Source: Comamonas sp. (lineage in GTDB: Bacteria > Pseudomonadota > Gammaproteobacteria > Burkholderiales > Burkholderiaceae_C). From it: a stretch of DNA of 64,000 nt. The stretch is taken from positions 124,001 to 188,000 of the forward strand of contig JAJPEQ010000006.1 of assembly GCA_021166775.1 (NCBI GenBank), written 5' to 3'. The position numbers were made by a program, and so were the translations under genes. The notes below the pieces were generated by a model. The model saw only the letters and a list, made by a program, of their open reading frames with translations, made no database searches and had not been told where the DNA came from. The first letter of the stretch is position 1; the number at the start of each line of letters is the position of its first letter. Positions 36,898 through 44,448 of this stretch are shown here, one piece after another.

Positions 36898-37053
36898 TGA
36901 AGTACTCCAAAGGTTGGGTCTTAAATCCGGCCCACAATTGCGCCACGCCAAAACGCGGGGGCAACACCTGGATGGGCCGGTTTGCGATTTGCCCTCCTGC
37001 GTCGCAAAACCCAGGGTAAACCCTTGGAATGCGTACAACAGAAAAACCGCCGG

Positions 37054-37059
37054 ATTATA
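37054..37059 (-). promoter_or_regulatory. -10 element of the rpsB promoter
   Basis: On the minus strand a perfect TATAAT follows a GC-rich stretch at a distance that implies transcription starting near 37047, about 150 nt before rpsB. The -35 region (GTGTGA or CGTGTG, depending on spacing) is weak. It lies in the divergent gap between rpsB and nnr. Confidence 0.6.
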
Positions 37060-37097
37060 GCTTGCACCAGGCTTTCACACGCCGCAAAACGACACCC

Positions 37098-38642
37098 ATG
37101 GCCTACCACCCCCATCCGCAACGCGTTCTGGCGAGCCGGGCCCATCCCCTGCACCATGGCGCCGCCACCCGCCTGCTCGAAGCCGCGGCCAGCGCCGCCC
37201 TCGCGCCCCACACGCTGATGCAGCGCGCGGGCGCCGCCGTGGCCAGCCTGGCACGAGCCCTGGCGCCGCACGCACGCACGATATGGATCGCCTGCGGCAA
37301 GGGCAACAACGGGGGCGACGGCCTGGAGGCCGCGGCGCTGCTGCACCGCCTGGGGTATGGCGTGCGGGTGTCGCTGCTTGCGCGCCCGGATGAGCTGCCC
37401 GACGACGCCAGGCACTCCTGGCAGCACGCGCGCGACGCGGGCGTGCCCTTCACCGAGACACCCCCCCGCCTCGAACCGCGGGATCTGTGCATCGACGCCC
37501 TGCTGGGCATCGGCCTGCGGGCCGCGCCCGACGCCCACGCCAGCGATCCGCGCCTGCTGCAATGGCTGGAGCACCTGCGCGCCAGCGAGGCGGCCGTGCT
37601 GTGCGTGGACGTGCCCTCGGGCCTGCTGGCAGACAGCGGGCAATGGGCTGCGGGCCTGGCCGGCGCACAGCCCTGCGTCGGGGCCCGCCACACCCTGTCG
37701 CTGCTCACCCTGCACCCCGGGCTGTTCACCGCGCAGGGGCGCGATGCGGCCGGCGAGGTCTGGTTCGAGGATCTGGGTGTCGATGCGGCCGGGCAAGCGC
37801 CCTGCGCCACGCTCGGCGGCGCCGCGCCAGCCGCGCCGCGCGCGCACGCCAGCCACAAGGGCAGTTTTGGCGACGTGGCCGTCATCGGCGGCGAAGGCCT
37901 GGCCGCGCGCGGCATGGGCATGACGGGCGCGGCCATTCTGGCGGCGCTCGCGGCCCTGCACGGCGGCGCCGGACGCGTGCTGCTGGCGCCGCTGGATGAA
38001 AGCGTGAGCGCGCTGCCCGCCTGGCCCGAACTGATGCTGCGCCGCCCGGACACGCTCGACCTGACACACGCCACGCTGGTCTGCGGCTGCGGCGGCGGGC
38101 AGGCGATCGGGCCGCATCTGCCCCGGGCGCTGGAGCAGGCCACGCGCCTGGTGCTGGACGCCGATGCGCTCAACGCCGTGGCCGCCGACACGACGCTGCA
38201 GGCGCTGCTGCGCGCGCGCCAGGCCCACGCCGACCGCGCGACGGTGCTCACGCCGCACCCGCTGGAGGCCGCGCGGCTGCTGGGCTGCGCCAGCGCGCAG
38301 GTGCAGTCCGACCGCCTGCGCGCCGCCGCGGGTCTGGTGGAGCGCTTCGGCTGCACGGTGGTGCTCAAGGGCTCGGGCAGCGTCATCGCCGCACCCGGGC
38401 AGACACCGCACATCAACCCCACCGGCAACGCCCGGCTCGCGACCGCGGGCACCGGCGACGTGCTCGCGGGCCTGATCGGCGCGCATCTGGCGGCGCTGCA
38501 CGCCATCACTCAAGAGTCCGTGCACCAAGCCGCGAGCGACGCCTGCTGGCAGCATGGCGCGGTGGCCGATCATTGGCCGCCGGATCGGGCCCTGACCGCA
38601 CGGGCGCTCGCGCAGGCGCTGGGCGCGAGGCCGCCGGGCTGA
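37098..38642 (+). CDS. nnr: bifunctional NAD(P)HX epimerase / ADP-dependent dehydratase
   Basis: Nnr repairs hydrated NADH and NADPH. The N-terminal YjeF epimerase domain has ACGKGNNGGDGLEAAALLHR and DALLGIGLR. The C-terminal dehydratase (carbohydrate kinase fold) has HKGSFGDVAVIGG, LDADALNAVA, LTPHPLEAARLL and NARLATAGTGDVLAGLIGA. The 514-residue length fits the fused enzyme. The ATG at 37098 is taken as start; an in-frame ATG at 37029 would add 23 residues of poor fit. It is divergent from rpsB. Confidence 0.93.
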   Translation: MAYHPHPQRVLASRAHPLHHGAATRLLEAAASAALAPHTLMQRAGAAVASLARALAPHARTIWIACGKGNNGGDGLEAAALLHRLGYGVRVSLLARPDELPDDARHSWQHARDAGVPFTETPPRLEPRDLCIDALLGIGLRAAPDAHASDPRLLQWLEHLRASEAAVLCVDVPSGLLADSGQWAAGLAGAQPCVGARHTLSLLTLHPGLFTAQGRDAAGEVWFEDLGVDAAGQAPCATLGGAAPAAPRAHASHKGSFGDVAVIGGEGLAARGMGMTGAAILAALAALHGGAGRVLLAPLDESVSALPAWPELMLRRPDTLDLTHATLVCGCGGGQAIGPHLPRALEQATRLVLDADALNAVAADTTLQALLRARQAHADRATVLTPHPLEAARLLGCASAQVQSDRLRAAAGLVERFGCTVVLKGSGSVIAAPGQTPHINPTGNARLATAGTGDVLAGLIGAHLAALHAITQESVHQAASDACWQHGAVADHWPPDRALTARALAQALGARPPG

Positions 38643-38645
38643 TAC

Positions 38646-39296
38646 TCAGCGCGCGCCCTGCACGATGTCGATGCGCCGCTGCAGGGCCTGCGCCTGCGCC
38701 TCGTCGCCGGCCGCGCGCGCCTGGCGCTCGCGCAGCAGCAGCCATGCCAGCAGCGGGCGGCGCCAGCCCTGGCCGGAGGCAGTGTCGGTGGCAACGACCG
38801 GCGTCTTCGCATCGGCGCGCCCGGCGCGCAGCGCGGCACCCGCCGCCACCAGGCGCGAGAGCGGATCCTCGATCGCCGCGATGGCGCCCACGTCCCGCGC
38901 GGCAACGCGCTGCGCCGCGGGCAGCAGCGCTGCCTGCGCGCCGTCCATCCGCCTCCCCGCGAGGTAGTCGGCGTAGGCCCGCTCCGGCGCATCCGCATCC
39001 GCGCGCAGCGCTTCGAAGCGCGTGCACTCCTGCCACCGCAGGCTCGCCACCTCGGCCGCGCATTGCAGCAGGGCCAGACGCGCGACCACCTCGGGGCGGC
39101 CGGTGCGCGCCGCCTGGTCGAAGGCGCGTTGCCATTCGTTGTACGCCACCCTGTCGTCGCCGCTGAGCCAGGCCTGCACCGCGCGCTCCGCGGCGTCGTG
39201 CGCGTTGATCTGCCAGTCGGGCACGGGCGGCGCATTGCCGCAGCCCGCGAGCAGCAGGACCAGGGCCGCCAGGGTGATGCGCAGCAGGACGGTCAT
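38646..39296 (-). CDS. lipoprotein, third gene of an Mla-like set
   Basis: A 216-residue protein with a clear lipobox (LVLLLAGC, Cys 19) and an Ala/Arg-rich helical mature part (AERAVQAWLSGDDRVAYNEWQRAFDQ, shown in part: AWLSGDDRVAYNEW) that might form TPR-like hairpins. It does not show the usual pattern of ABC-transport auxiliary lipoproteins. Its ATG overlaps the MCE gene stop as ATGA, so it is probably a partner of that lipid-transport protein. The sorting residue after Cys is Gly, compatible with the outer membrane. Confidence 0.75.
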   Translation of the reverse strand: MTVLLRITLAALVLLLAGCGNAPPVPDWQINAHDAAERAVQAWLSGDDRVAYNEWQRAFDQAARTGRPEVVARLALLQCAAEVASLRWQECTRFEALRADADAPERAYADYLAGRRMDGAQAALLPAAQRVAARDVGAIAAIEDPLSRLVAAGAALRAGRADAKTPVVATDTASGQGWRRPLLAWLLLRERQARAAGDEAQAQALQRRIDIVQGAR

Positions 39297-40291
39297 GGCA
39301 GCTTGAGCTCCGTGTCGCGCGCGAACGGCCATTTGCGCTTGAGCTCGTCGAGCAGCCCCTCGACCTTGCGCACGCTGGCCTCCACATCGGCGCGCAGCGC
39401 GCCCAGATCGGTCGTGGCCTCACGCGCATTGCGGCCCACGGCCTGCGCCTCGGCCAGCACGGCGTCCACACGGGTGAGCGTCTGGCGTGCATCCTGCAGC
39501 AGGGCACTGACCTGCGCCACGCTGGCACGCACCTCGGGCAGCAACCCGGCGTCGTCGCCCTGACCGAAGAGCTGGCGGTCCGCCTTGGCGCCCATGGCAT
39601 CCAGGCGCGCCATGAGGGTGCGGCTCTCAGCCACCAGGCGCGCCGTCTGCTCCAGCAGCGCCGGGATCTTCCTGGCCTGCGTGCTGTCGCCCAGCAGCAC
39701 CGTCATCGCGCCGCCCGGGCCGTTCAGGCGCTCGGCGAGTGTGCGCACCTCGGTGAGCGTGGCCGCAAGCTCCGAGCCCTGCGCCGTGATCAGATTGAGG
39801 TTGTCCAGCAACTGGCGTGCGCTGCTCAGAATCTGCGGGATTTCCGCACCCGCGTCGCCGCGGATCACCGGGCGCTCGGCGCCATCGGCCAGCGGCGGGT
39901 CGGAGAGCACGCCGCTGTAGGCCTTGATCGTGGTGCCGCCGACGATGCCTCGCACCAGCGTGAAGACGCTGGTCTCGCGCAGCCAGTGCGCCTCGCTGCG
40001 CGCCACATCCACGGCAATGTGCACGCTGCCATCGCTCGCCAGGTCGATGGTGCGCACGCGGCCGATGGGAAAACCCGAGAACGTCATGTCCATGCCCACG
40101 CTCACGCCCTCGGAATCGTCGGCAACCAGCACCAGGCGCTGTGTGGCCTCGAACGCGCCGCGCGCATACAGCAGGTACAGCGCCGAGCCCACGACCAGCG
40201 CCGCGGTGAACAGCAGCAGCGCCACCGCCTTCAGACGCAGATGCGCCACGGGAGGCAGGGCTTGCGGGGTGTCGTGCGTGGGCTCGTCCAT
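39293..40291 (-). CDS. MCE-domain (MlaD-like) lipid transport protein
   Basis: A 332-residue inner-membrane-anchored protein with one N-terminal helix (AVALLLFTAALVVGSALYLL) and one MCE domain (VADDSEGVSVGMDMTFSGFP, then IGRVRTIDL). A long C-terminal helical region with many coiled-coil heptads (about residues 150-320) follows. MlaD/PqiB relatives bind phospholipids in the periplasm for transport between membranes. It is encoded 6 bp after the MlaE-like permease and overlaps the lipoprotein gene. Confidence 0.9.
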   Translation of the reverse strand: MDEPTHDTPQALPPVAHLRLKAVALLLFTAALVVGSALYLLYARGAFEATQRLVLVADDSEGVSVGMDMTFSGFPIGRVRTIDLASDGSVHIAVDVARSEAHWLRETSVFTLVRGIVGGTTIKAYSGVLSDPPLADGAERPVIRGDAGAEIPQILSSARQLLDNLNLITAQGSELAATLTEVRTLAERLNGPGGAMTVLLGDSTQARKIPALLEQTARLVAESRTLMARLDAMGAKADRQLFGQGDDAGLLPEVRASVAQVSALLQDARQTLTRVDAVLAEAQAVGRNAREATTDLGALRADVEASVRKVEGLLDELKRKWPFARDTELKLP

Positions 40292-40297
40292 GGCGGC

Positions 40298-41077
40298 TCA
40301 GTAGTAGTTGCCCATGAGCGAGAGCACCTCGATCAGCAGCACCACGGCGAACATGCGTGCCAGTCCGCCAGAGCGCCCGGCATCGGAGCGCTCGCGCGCA
40401 TACAGGCCGCTGGCCATGGGAATGAGGGCCACCGCCAGGCTGAAAAATGCCGTCTTGAGCGCAAACACCAGCGTGATCTGGGGCGTGAAAATCTGGCCGA
40501 ACACCCGCGTGTAACCGCCCAGACCCGCCAGATTGGCACCATACACGCCGAGGTAGGCCATGACCAGCGCCACCGCGCACGACAGCGCGGCCAGGGTGAT
40601 GCAGGCATAGACGCCGGCCACCACGCGCGGCAGCACCTCGAGGCGCACGAAGTCGACCCCGGCCAGGCCGCCGCGCTCGCGCACCTGCGCCAATTGCGCG
40701 CCGCCGGGAATCGTGGTGCGCATGGCCACGAACAGCGCCGCCGTGAGCGGGATGAGCTCCAGCACCAGCACGCGCACCACCATTTCCAGCGCATAGCGCG
40801 TCAGACCGTAGCTCTGCGCCGTCACCACCACGATGCGCGTGAGCACCAGGCTGATGAGCGCGGCCAGCACCGTGAAGCCCAGCAGGATGGGCAAGGTATC
40901 GGCGACGATCTGGCGCGCCATGCGCGAGCGCGCCGCGCGGCTCCAGCTCGATGGCGAGAGCAGCAGCACCAGCACCACCGCGCCCAGATCGACGATGCGC
41001 CACCACGCGATGGCCCAGCGCAGCGCCGCGCGCCAGAAGCGCTCCGGCAGGGACGTGGGGGCCAGCAGTGCGTTCAT
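40298..41077 (-). CDS. MlaE-family ABC transporter permease
   Basis: A 259-residue permease of the MlaE/TrgX family with about six membrane helices and the conserved segments FVAMRTTIPGGAQLAQVRER, DFVRLEVLPRVVAGV and TLVFALKTAFFSLAVALIP. It would work with the MCE protein downstream in lipid movement. The usual ATPase subunit is not encoded beside it on either side. The ATG at 41077 fits the family start better than one at 41101. Confidence 0.88.
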   Translation of the reverse strand: MNALLAPTSLPERFWRAALRWAIAWWRIVDLGAVVLVLLLSPSSWSRAARSRMARQIVADTLPILLGFTVLAALISLVLTRIVVVTAQSYGLTRYALEMVVRVLVLELIPLTAALFVAMRTTIPGGAQLAQVRERGGLAGVDFVRLEVLPRVVAGVYACITLAALSCAVALVMAYLGVYGANLAGLGGYTRVFGQIFTPQITLVFALKTAFFSLAVALIPMASGLYARERSDAGRSGGLARMFAVVLLIEVLSLMGNYY

Positions 41078-41192
41078 GCGACGATCATACGAAAGAAGCA
41101 CCGTTTACAAGCAAAAACCGCTTGAAACCATTGACCCTTCTGCGTAACAAGCTCCTGTTTCCATATCCCTCACCCCTTGCCACTTTCCCCCA

Positions 41193-41651
41193 TCACACAT
41201 GCCGCCGCGCCACCGGCAACGGCAGCGGCACGAGTTCGGCATCGGCCCGCTCGTGCAGCGCCTCGATCACATGGCACTCGCGCCCCGTGCCGTCGCAGCG
41301 CCCGCGCAGTTCCTGCAGCGCGCGCTCGAGCCCCCGCAATTCCTTCAAGCGCGTGCGCACGTGGCTCAGGTGCTCGTCGAGCGTGGCGCAGGCCGCATGC
41401 GAGGAATGAACGCCATGGGCATCGAGCGCCAGCAGCGCCCGCACTTCATCCAGCGACATGTCCATGGCGCGGCACAGCCGCACGAAGCGCAGGCGGTGCA
41501 CGTCGGCATCGCCATAGACGCGGTAGCTGTTGTCCGCGCGCGCGCCCCGGGCCAGCAGCCCTTCACGCTCGTAATAGCGGATGTTGGCGGCCGACACGCC
41601 CGACAGGCGCGCCGCATCGCCGATGCGGTGACGAGGGCTTTGCGCGGTCAT
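41193..41651 (-). CDS. MerR-family heavy-metal regulator (CadR/PbrR type)
   Basis: A 152-residue activator-repressor with a winged-helix DNA-binding domain (HRIGDAARLSGVSAANIRYY), a dimerisation coiled coil and the metal loop. Cys 88 (HAAC), Cys 119 and Cys 126 match the three-Cys site of CadR and PbrR, which bind Cd(II) or Pb(II). It is divergent from the Cd/Zn/Pb ATPase across 39 bp that contain a matching operator, so it most likely controls that ATPase and itself. Confidence 0.92.
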   Translation of the reverse strand: MTAQSPRHRIGDAARLSGVSAANIRYYEREGLLARGARADNSYRVYGDADVHRLRFVRLCRAMDMSLDEVRALLALDAHGVHSSHAACATLDEHLSHVRTRLKELRGLERALQELRGRCDGTGRECHVIEALHERADAELVPLPLPVARRHV

Positions 41652-41653
41652 GC

Positions 41654-41685
41654 TTGACCTTCAAGTGACTTCAGGGTTTTCAATC
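41654..41685 (+). promoter_or_regulatory. MerR-type operator-promoter of the Cd/Zn/Pb ATPase
   Basis: TTGACC (41654-41659) serves as -35. A 21-bp imperfect palindrome (41657-41677), ACCTTCAAGT then G then ACTTCAGGGT, fills the long spacer. A poor -10 follows at TTCAAT or TCAATC (79-84 or 80-85 of the 41600s), giving 19-20 bp. This is the classic distorted promoter that CadR/PbrR proteins activate. The implied transcription start coincides with the ATG at 41691. Confidence 0.75.
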
Positions 41686-41690
41686 ATGGC

Positions 41691-43718
41691 ATGAACCCAG
41701 CCACCCAGGCCCGCGGGCCGGAACACGGGCACGGCCACACGCACGATCGCGGCACCGAAACGCTATCCGCCGGCACCTGTTCATCGTGCCCGGGCGACAG
41801 CCACGATCACGAGGGCGCAGATGACGACCACGATCATGAGCACGGCCTGCTGCCCGGCTGGCCGCGCATTGCGCTGGCCCTGGCCCTGGCCACCGGTGCC
41901 GAAGCCGCGCACGCCTTCGGGCAGGCCGGGCCGGGTCTGCTGCTGGCCGCGGTCTCGATCGCGCTCGCTGGCCTGGGGGTGTACCGCGCGGGGCTGCAGG
42001 ACCTGGCCCGGCTCAGGCTCGGCATCAGCGCGCTGATGACGGTGGCCGTCACCGGCGCCGTGTTCATCGGCCAGTGGCCGGAAGCCGCCATGGTGATGGC
42101 GTTGTACGTGGCGGCCGAGCGTATCGAGCACGGTGCGATGGACCAGGCGCGCCACGCCATCCGCTCGCTGCTCGATCTCGCTCCCGAAACGGCCGACGTG
42201 GTGCAGGCCGACGCCAGCGTGCGTCGCCAGCCCGCCGCCGAGGTGGCGCCGGGCACCGTGCTGCGCATCGCCCCCGGCGCGCGCGTGCCGCTGGACGGCG
42301 TGGTGACGCAGGGTACGGGCAGCGTGAACCAGGCCCCGATCACGGGCGAAAGCCAGCCCGCCGACAAGACCGTGGGCGACCCGCTGTACGCAGGCAGCGT
42401 GAACCAGCACGGCGAGCTGCTGATGCGCGTCACCGCCGCGGCCGGCGGCACACTGATCGCGCGCATCGTGCATGCGGTGCAACGGGCGCAGGCTAGCCGC
42501 GCGCCCACACAGCGCTTCGTCGACCGCTTCGCGGCCGTCTACACCCCCATCGTCTTCACGCTGGCGCTGACGCTGGCCGTGGCGGCGCCGCTCTTGCTGG
42601 GCTGGCCCTGGCCGCACGCCGCCTATGAGGCGCTCGCGCTGCTCGTCATCGCCTGCCCCTGCGCGCTGGTGATCTCCACGCCGGTCACGGTGGTAAGCGC
42701 CCTCACCGCCGCCGCGCGCCGGGGCGTGTTGATCAAGGGCGGCAGCGCGCTGGAGGGTGCGCGCGCGCTTGGCGCCATCGCGCTGGACAAGACCGGCACG
42801 CTCACCACTGGCCGGCCCGCGCTGGTGCACTGGCAAGCGATCCAGGGCGCCTGCGCCGAACGCGCCGCGCGCGTCGCGCGCGCGCTCGCGGACCGCTCAG
42901 ACCACCCGGTCTCGCGCGCCATCGCCCGCGGACTGCCCATCGAGGGTGCGGCCACCGCAGCCACCGCAGTGGCCGCCTTCACCGCCCTGCCCGGGCACGG
43001 CGTGCAGGGCCGCATCGACGGCGACGCCTGGGCGCTGGGCAACACGCGCCTGGCGCGGGAGCGTGGCCTGATGAGCGAGCGCCTGGCCGTCCTGTGCGCC
43101 CAGCATGAAATGCGAGGCCGGGCGGTGACGCTGCTCATGAACGAGACAGGCGTGCAGGGCCTCTTCGCCGTGGCCGACCCACTGCGCGAGCACGCGAGCG
43201 AAGCCATGGCCCAGCTCAAGGCCCTGGGCATTCACCCCGTGGTGCTCAGCGGCGACAACGCCACCACGGTGCGCGCCATCGCCGATCAGGTGGGCATAGC
43301 GGACGCGCGCGGCGGTCTGCTGCCCGAAGACAAGCTCGCCGCCCTGAGCGAGCTGCGCGCCACGCACGGCCGCGTGGCGATGGCAGGCGACGGCATCAAC
43401 GACGCGCCCGCCTTGGCCGCCGCCGACCTGGGCTTTGCCATGGGCGGCGCGCACGCCAGCGCCATGGCGATGGAAACGGCCAGCATCGTGCTGATGAACG
43501 ACGATCTGCGCCGCGTCGCCGATACGGTGCGCCTGTCGCGGCGCGCATACCGCGTGCTGTGGCAGAACATCGGCGCCGCGCTCTTCGTGAAGGCGGCGTT
43601 CTGCCTGCTGGCCGTGGCGGGCATCGCCACGATGTGGATGGCGGTGGCGGCCGACATGGGCGTGAGCCTGCTCGTGATCGCCAACGGCCTGCGCCTGCGC
43701 CGCGCCGGGAACTCCTGA
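41691..43718 (+). CDS. cadA: cadmium/zinc/lead-transporting P1B-type ATPase
   Basis: A 675-residue efflux ATPase. The N-terminus is an extended His/Asp-rich stretch (GPEHGHGHTHDRG, SHDHEGADDDHDHEH) with CSSC instead of a folded HMA domain. The membrane metal site is C322-P-C324, the phosphorylated Asp is D366 in LDKTGTLTTG, and [16 protein letters not shown] follows. CPC with no copper-specific residues, plus a CadR/PbrR-type regulator next door, points to Cd, Zn or Pb. No ribosome site stands before the ATG, in line with a leaderless mRNA. Confidence 0.92.
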   Translation: MNPATQARGPEHGHGHTHDRGTETLSAGTCSSCPGDSHDHEGADDDHDHEHGLLPGWPRIALALALATGAEAAHAFGQAGPGLLLAAVSIALAGLGVYRAGLQDLARLRLGISALMTVAVTGAVFIGQWPEAAMVMALYVAAERIEHGAMDQARHAIRSLLDLAPETADVVQADASVRRQPAAEVAPGTVLRIAPGARVPLDGVVTQGTGSVNQAPITGESQPADKTVGDPLYAGSVNQHGELLMRVTAAAGGTLIARIVHAVQRAQASRAPTQRFVDRFAAVYTPIVFTLALTLAVAAPLLLGWPWPHAAYEALALLVIACPCALVISTPVTVVSALTAAARRGVLIKGGSALEGARALGAIALDKTGTLTTGRPALVHWQAIQGACAERAARVARALADRSDHPVSRAIARGLPIEGAATAATAVAAFTALPGHGVQGRIDGDAWALGNTRLARERGLMSERLAVLCAQHEMRGRAVTLLMNETGVQGLFAVADPLREHASEAMAQLKALGIHPVVLSGDNATTVRAIADQVGIADARGGLLPEDKLAALSELRATHGRVAMAGDGINDAPALAAADLGFAMGGAHASAMAMETASIVLMNDDLRRVADTVRLSRRAYRVLWQNIGAALFVKAAFCLLAVAGIATMWMAVAADMGVSLLVIANGLRLRRAGNS

Positions 43719-43778
43719 ACACCGCGCTGTCTTAAATGAAAACACAGGCGCTTGCCCATGCAGACCTTTTCTCCTCGA

Positions 43779-43835
43779 TTGATAGCTCGTTGCGCTTGAC
43801 CATCAAGCGCTGGAGCCCTATTTGATTCAAATACC
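43779..43835 (+). repeat. dispersed ~50-bp repeat, copy 6 (before the second DUF411 gene)
   Basis: The best-preserved copy: TTGATAGCTCGTTGCGCTTG, then ACCATCAAGCGCTGGAGCCC, then TATTTGATTCAAATACC. AGCGCTTG-like and CAAGCGCT halves form an inner hairpin. It runs right up to the ATG of the DUF411 gene and occupies the place of its ribosome site. Confidence 0.75.
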
Positions 43836-44321
43836 ATGAACCACGCCACAACCAACCGCCGCCAATGCCTCGTCCTGCTCGCCGCAGGCACCGCCGCCCT
43901 GCCTGCCTGGGCCGCCAGCCCCGCGCCCACGCCAGTGCAGGTCTGGAAAGGCCCGAGCTGCGGCTGCTGCAAAGACTGGATTGCGCACATGCAGGCCAAC
44001 GGCTTTGCCGCCATCGTGCACGAGAGCGGCAACACCGGCGCCCGCGCGCGCCTGGGCCTGCCCATGCGCCTGGGCTCGTGCCACACGGCGCTGGTCGAGG
44101 GCTACGTGATCGAGGGCCACGTGCCCGCCAGCGACGTGCGCCGCCTGCTCAAGGAAAAACCCAAGGCGCTGGGCCTGGCCGTTCCCGGCATGCCCGTGGG
44201 CAGCCCCGGCATGGATGGCCCGGAATACAAAGGGCGCCAGGATGCCTACGACGTTCTGCTGGTGCGCCCGACGATGAAGAAGGGCGAGGTCACGACCGAG
44301 GTGTTCGCAAGCTACGCCTGA
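43836..44321 (+). CDS. DUF411 metal-binding periplasmic protein, copy 2
   Basis: A 161-residue protein closely resembling the product of 9287-9769: VQVWKGPSCGCCKDW, GSCHTALVEGYVIEGHVP and GLAVPGMPVGSPGMDG. The signal peptide NRRQCLVLLAAGTAALPAWA has an Arg pair compatible with Tat export. It lies 117 bp after the Cd/Zn/Pb ATPase on the same strand, so this DUF411 copy accompanies a different metal pump from the first. No ribosome site is visible before the ATG, because a dispersed repeat fills that place. Confidence 0.88.
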   Translation: MNHATTNRRQCLVLLAAGTAALPAWAASPAPTPVQVWKGPSCGCCKDWIAHMQANGFAAIVHESGNTGARARLGLPMRLGSCHTALVEGYVIEGHVPASDVRRLLKEKPKALGLAVPGMPVGSPGMDGPEYKGRQDAYDVLLVRPTMKKGEVTTEVFASYA

Positions 44322-44330
44322 TGATTTCAA

Positions 44331-44394
44331 TGTGGGAGCGGCTTCAGCCGCGAAGGCCGGCACGGGGCCATTCGCGGCTGAAGCCGCTCCCACA
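44331..44394. repeat. REP-like inverted pair (24-bp arms)
   Basis: Left arm 44331-44354 begins TGTGGGAGCGGCTTCAGCCG, and right arm 44371-44394 is its exact reverse complement. Each arm contains its own palindrome GCGGCTTCAGCCGC. The 16 bases between are GC-rich. This has the form of a REP/BIME doublet like those of pseudomonads. It lies in the 127-bp gap between two convergent genes, where it could end both transcripts. Confidence 0.8.
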
Positions 44395-44448
44395 GGGGCG
44401 GGAACGCACCTTTGCCCGCACAAATCCGCATCACGGCAGACGGCCGCA

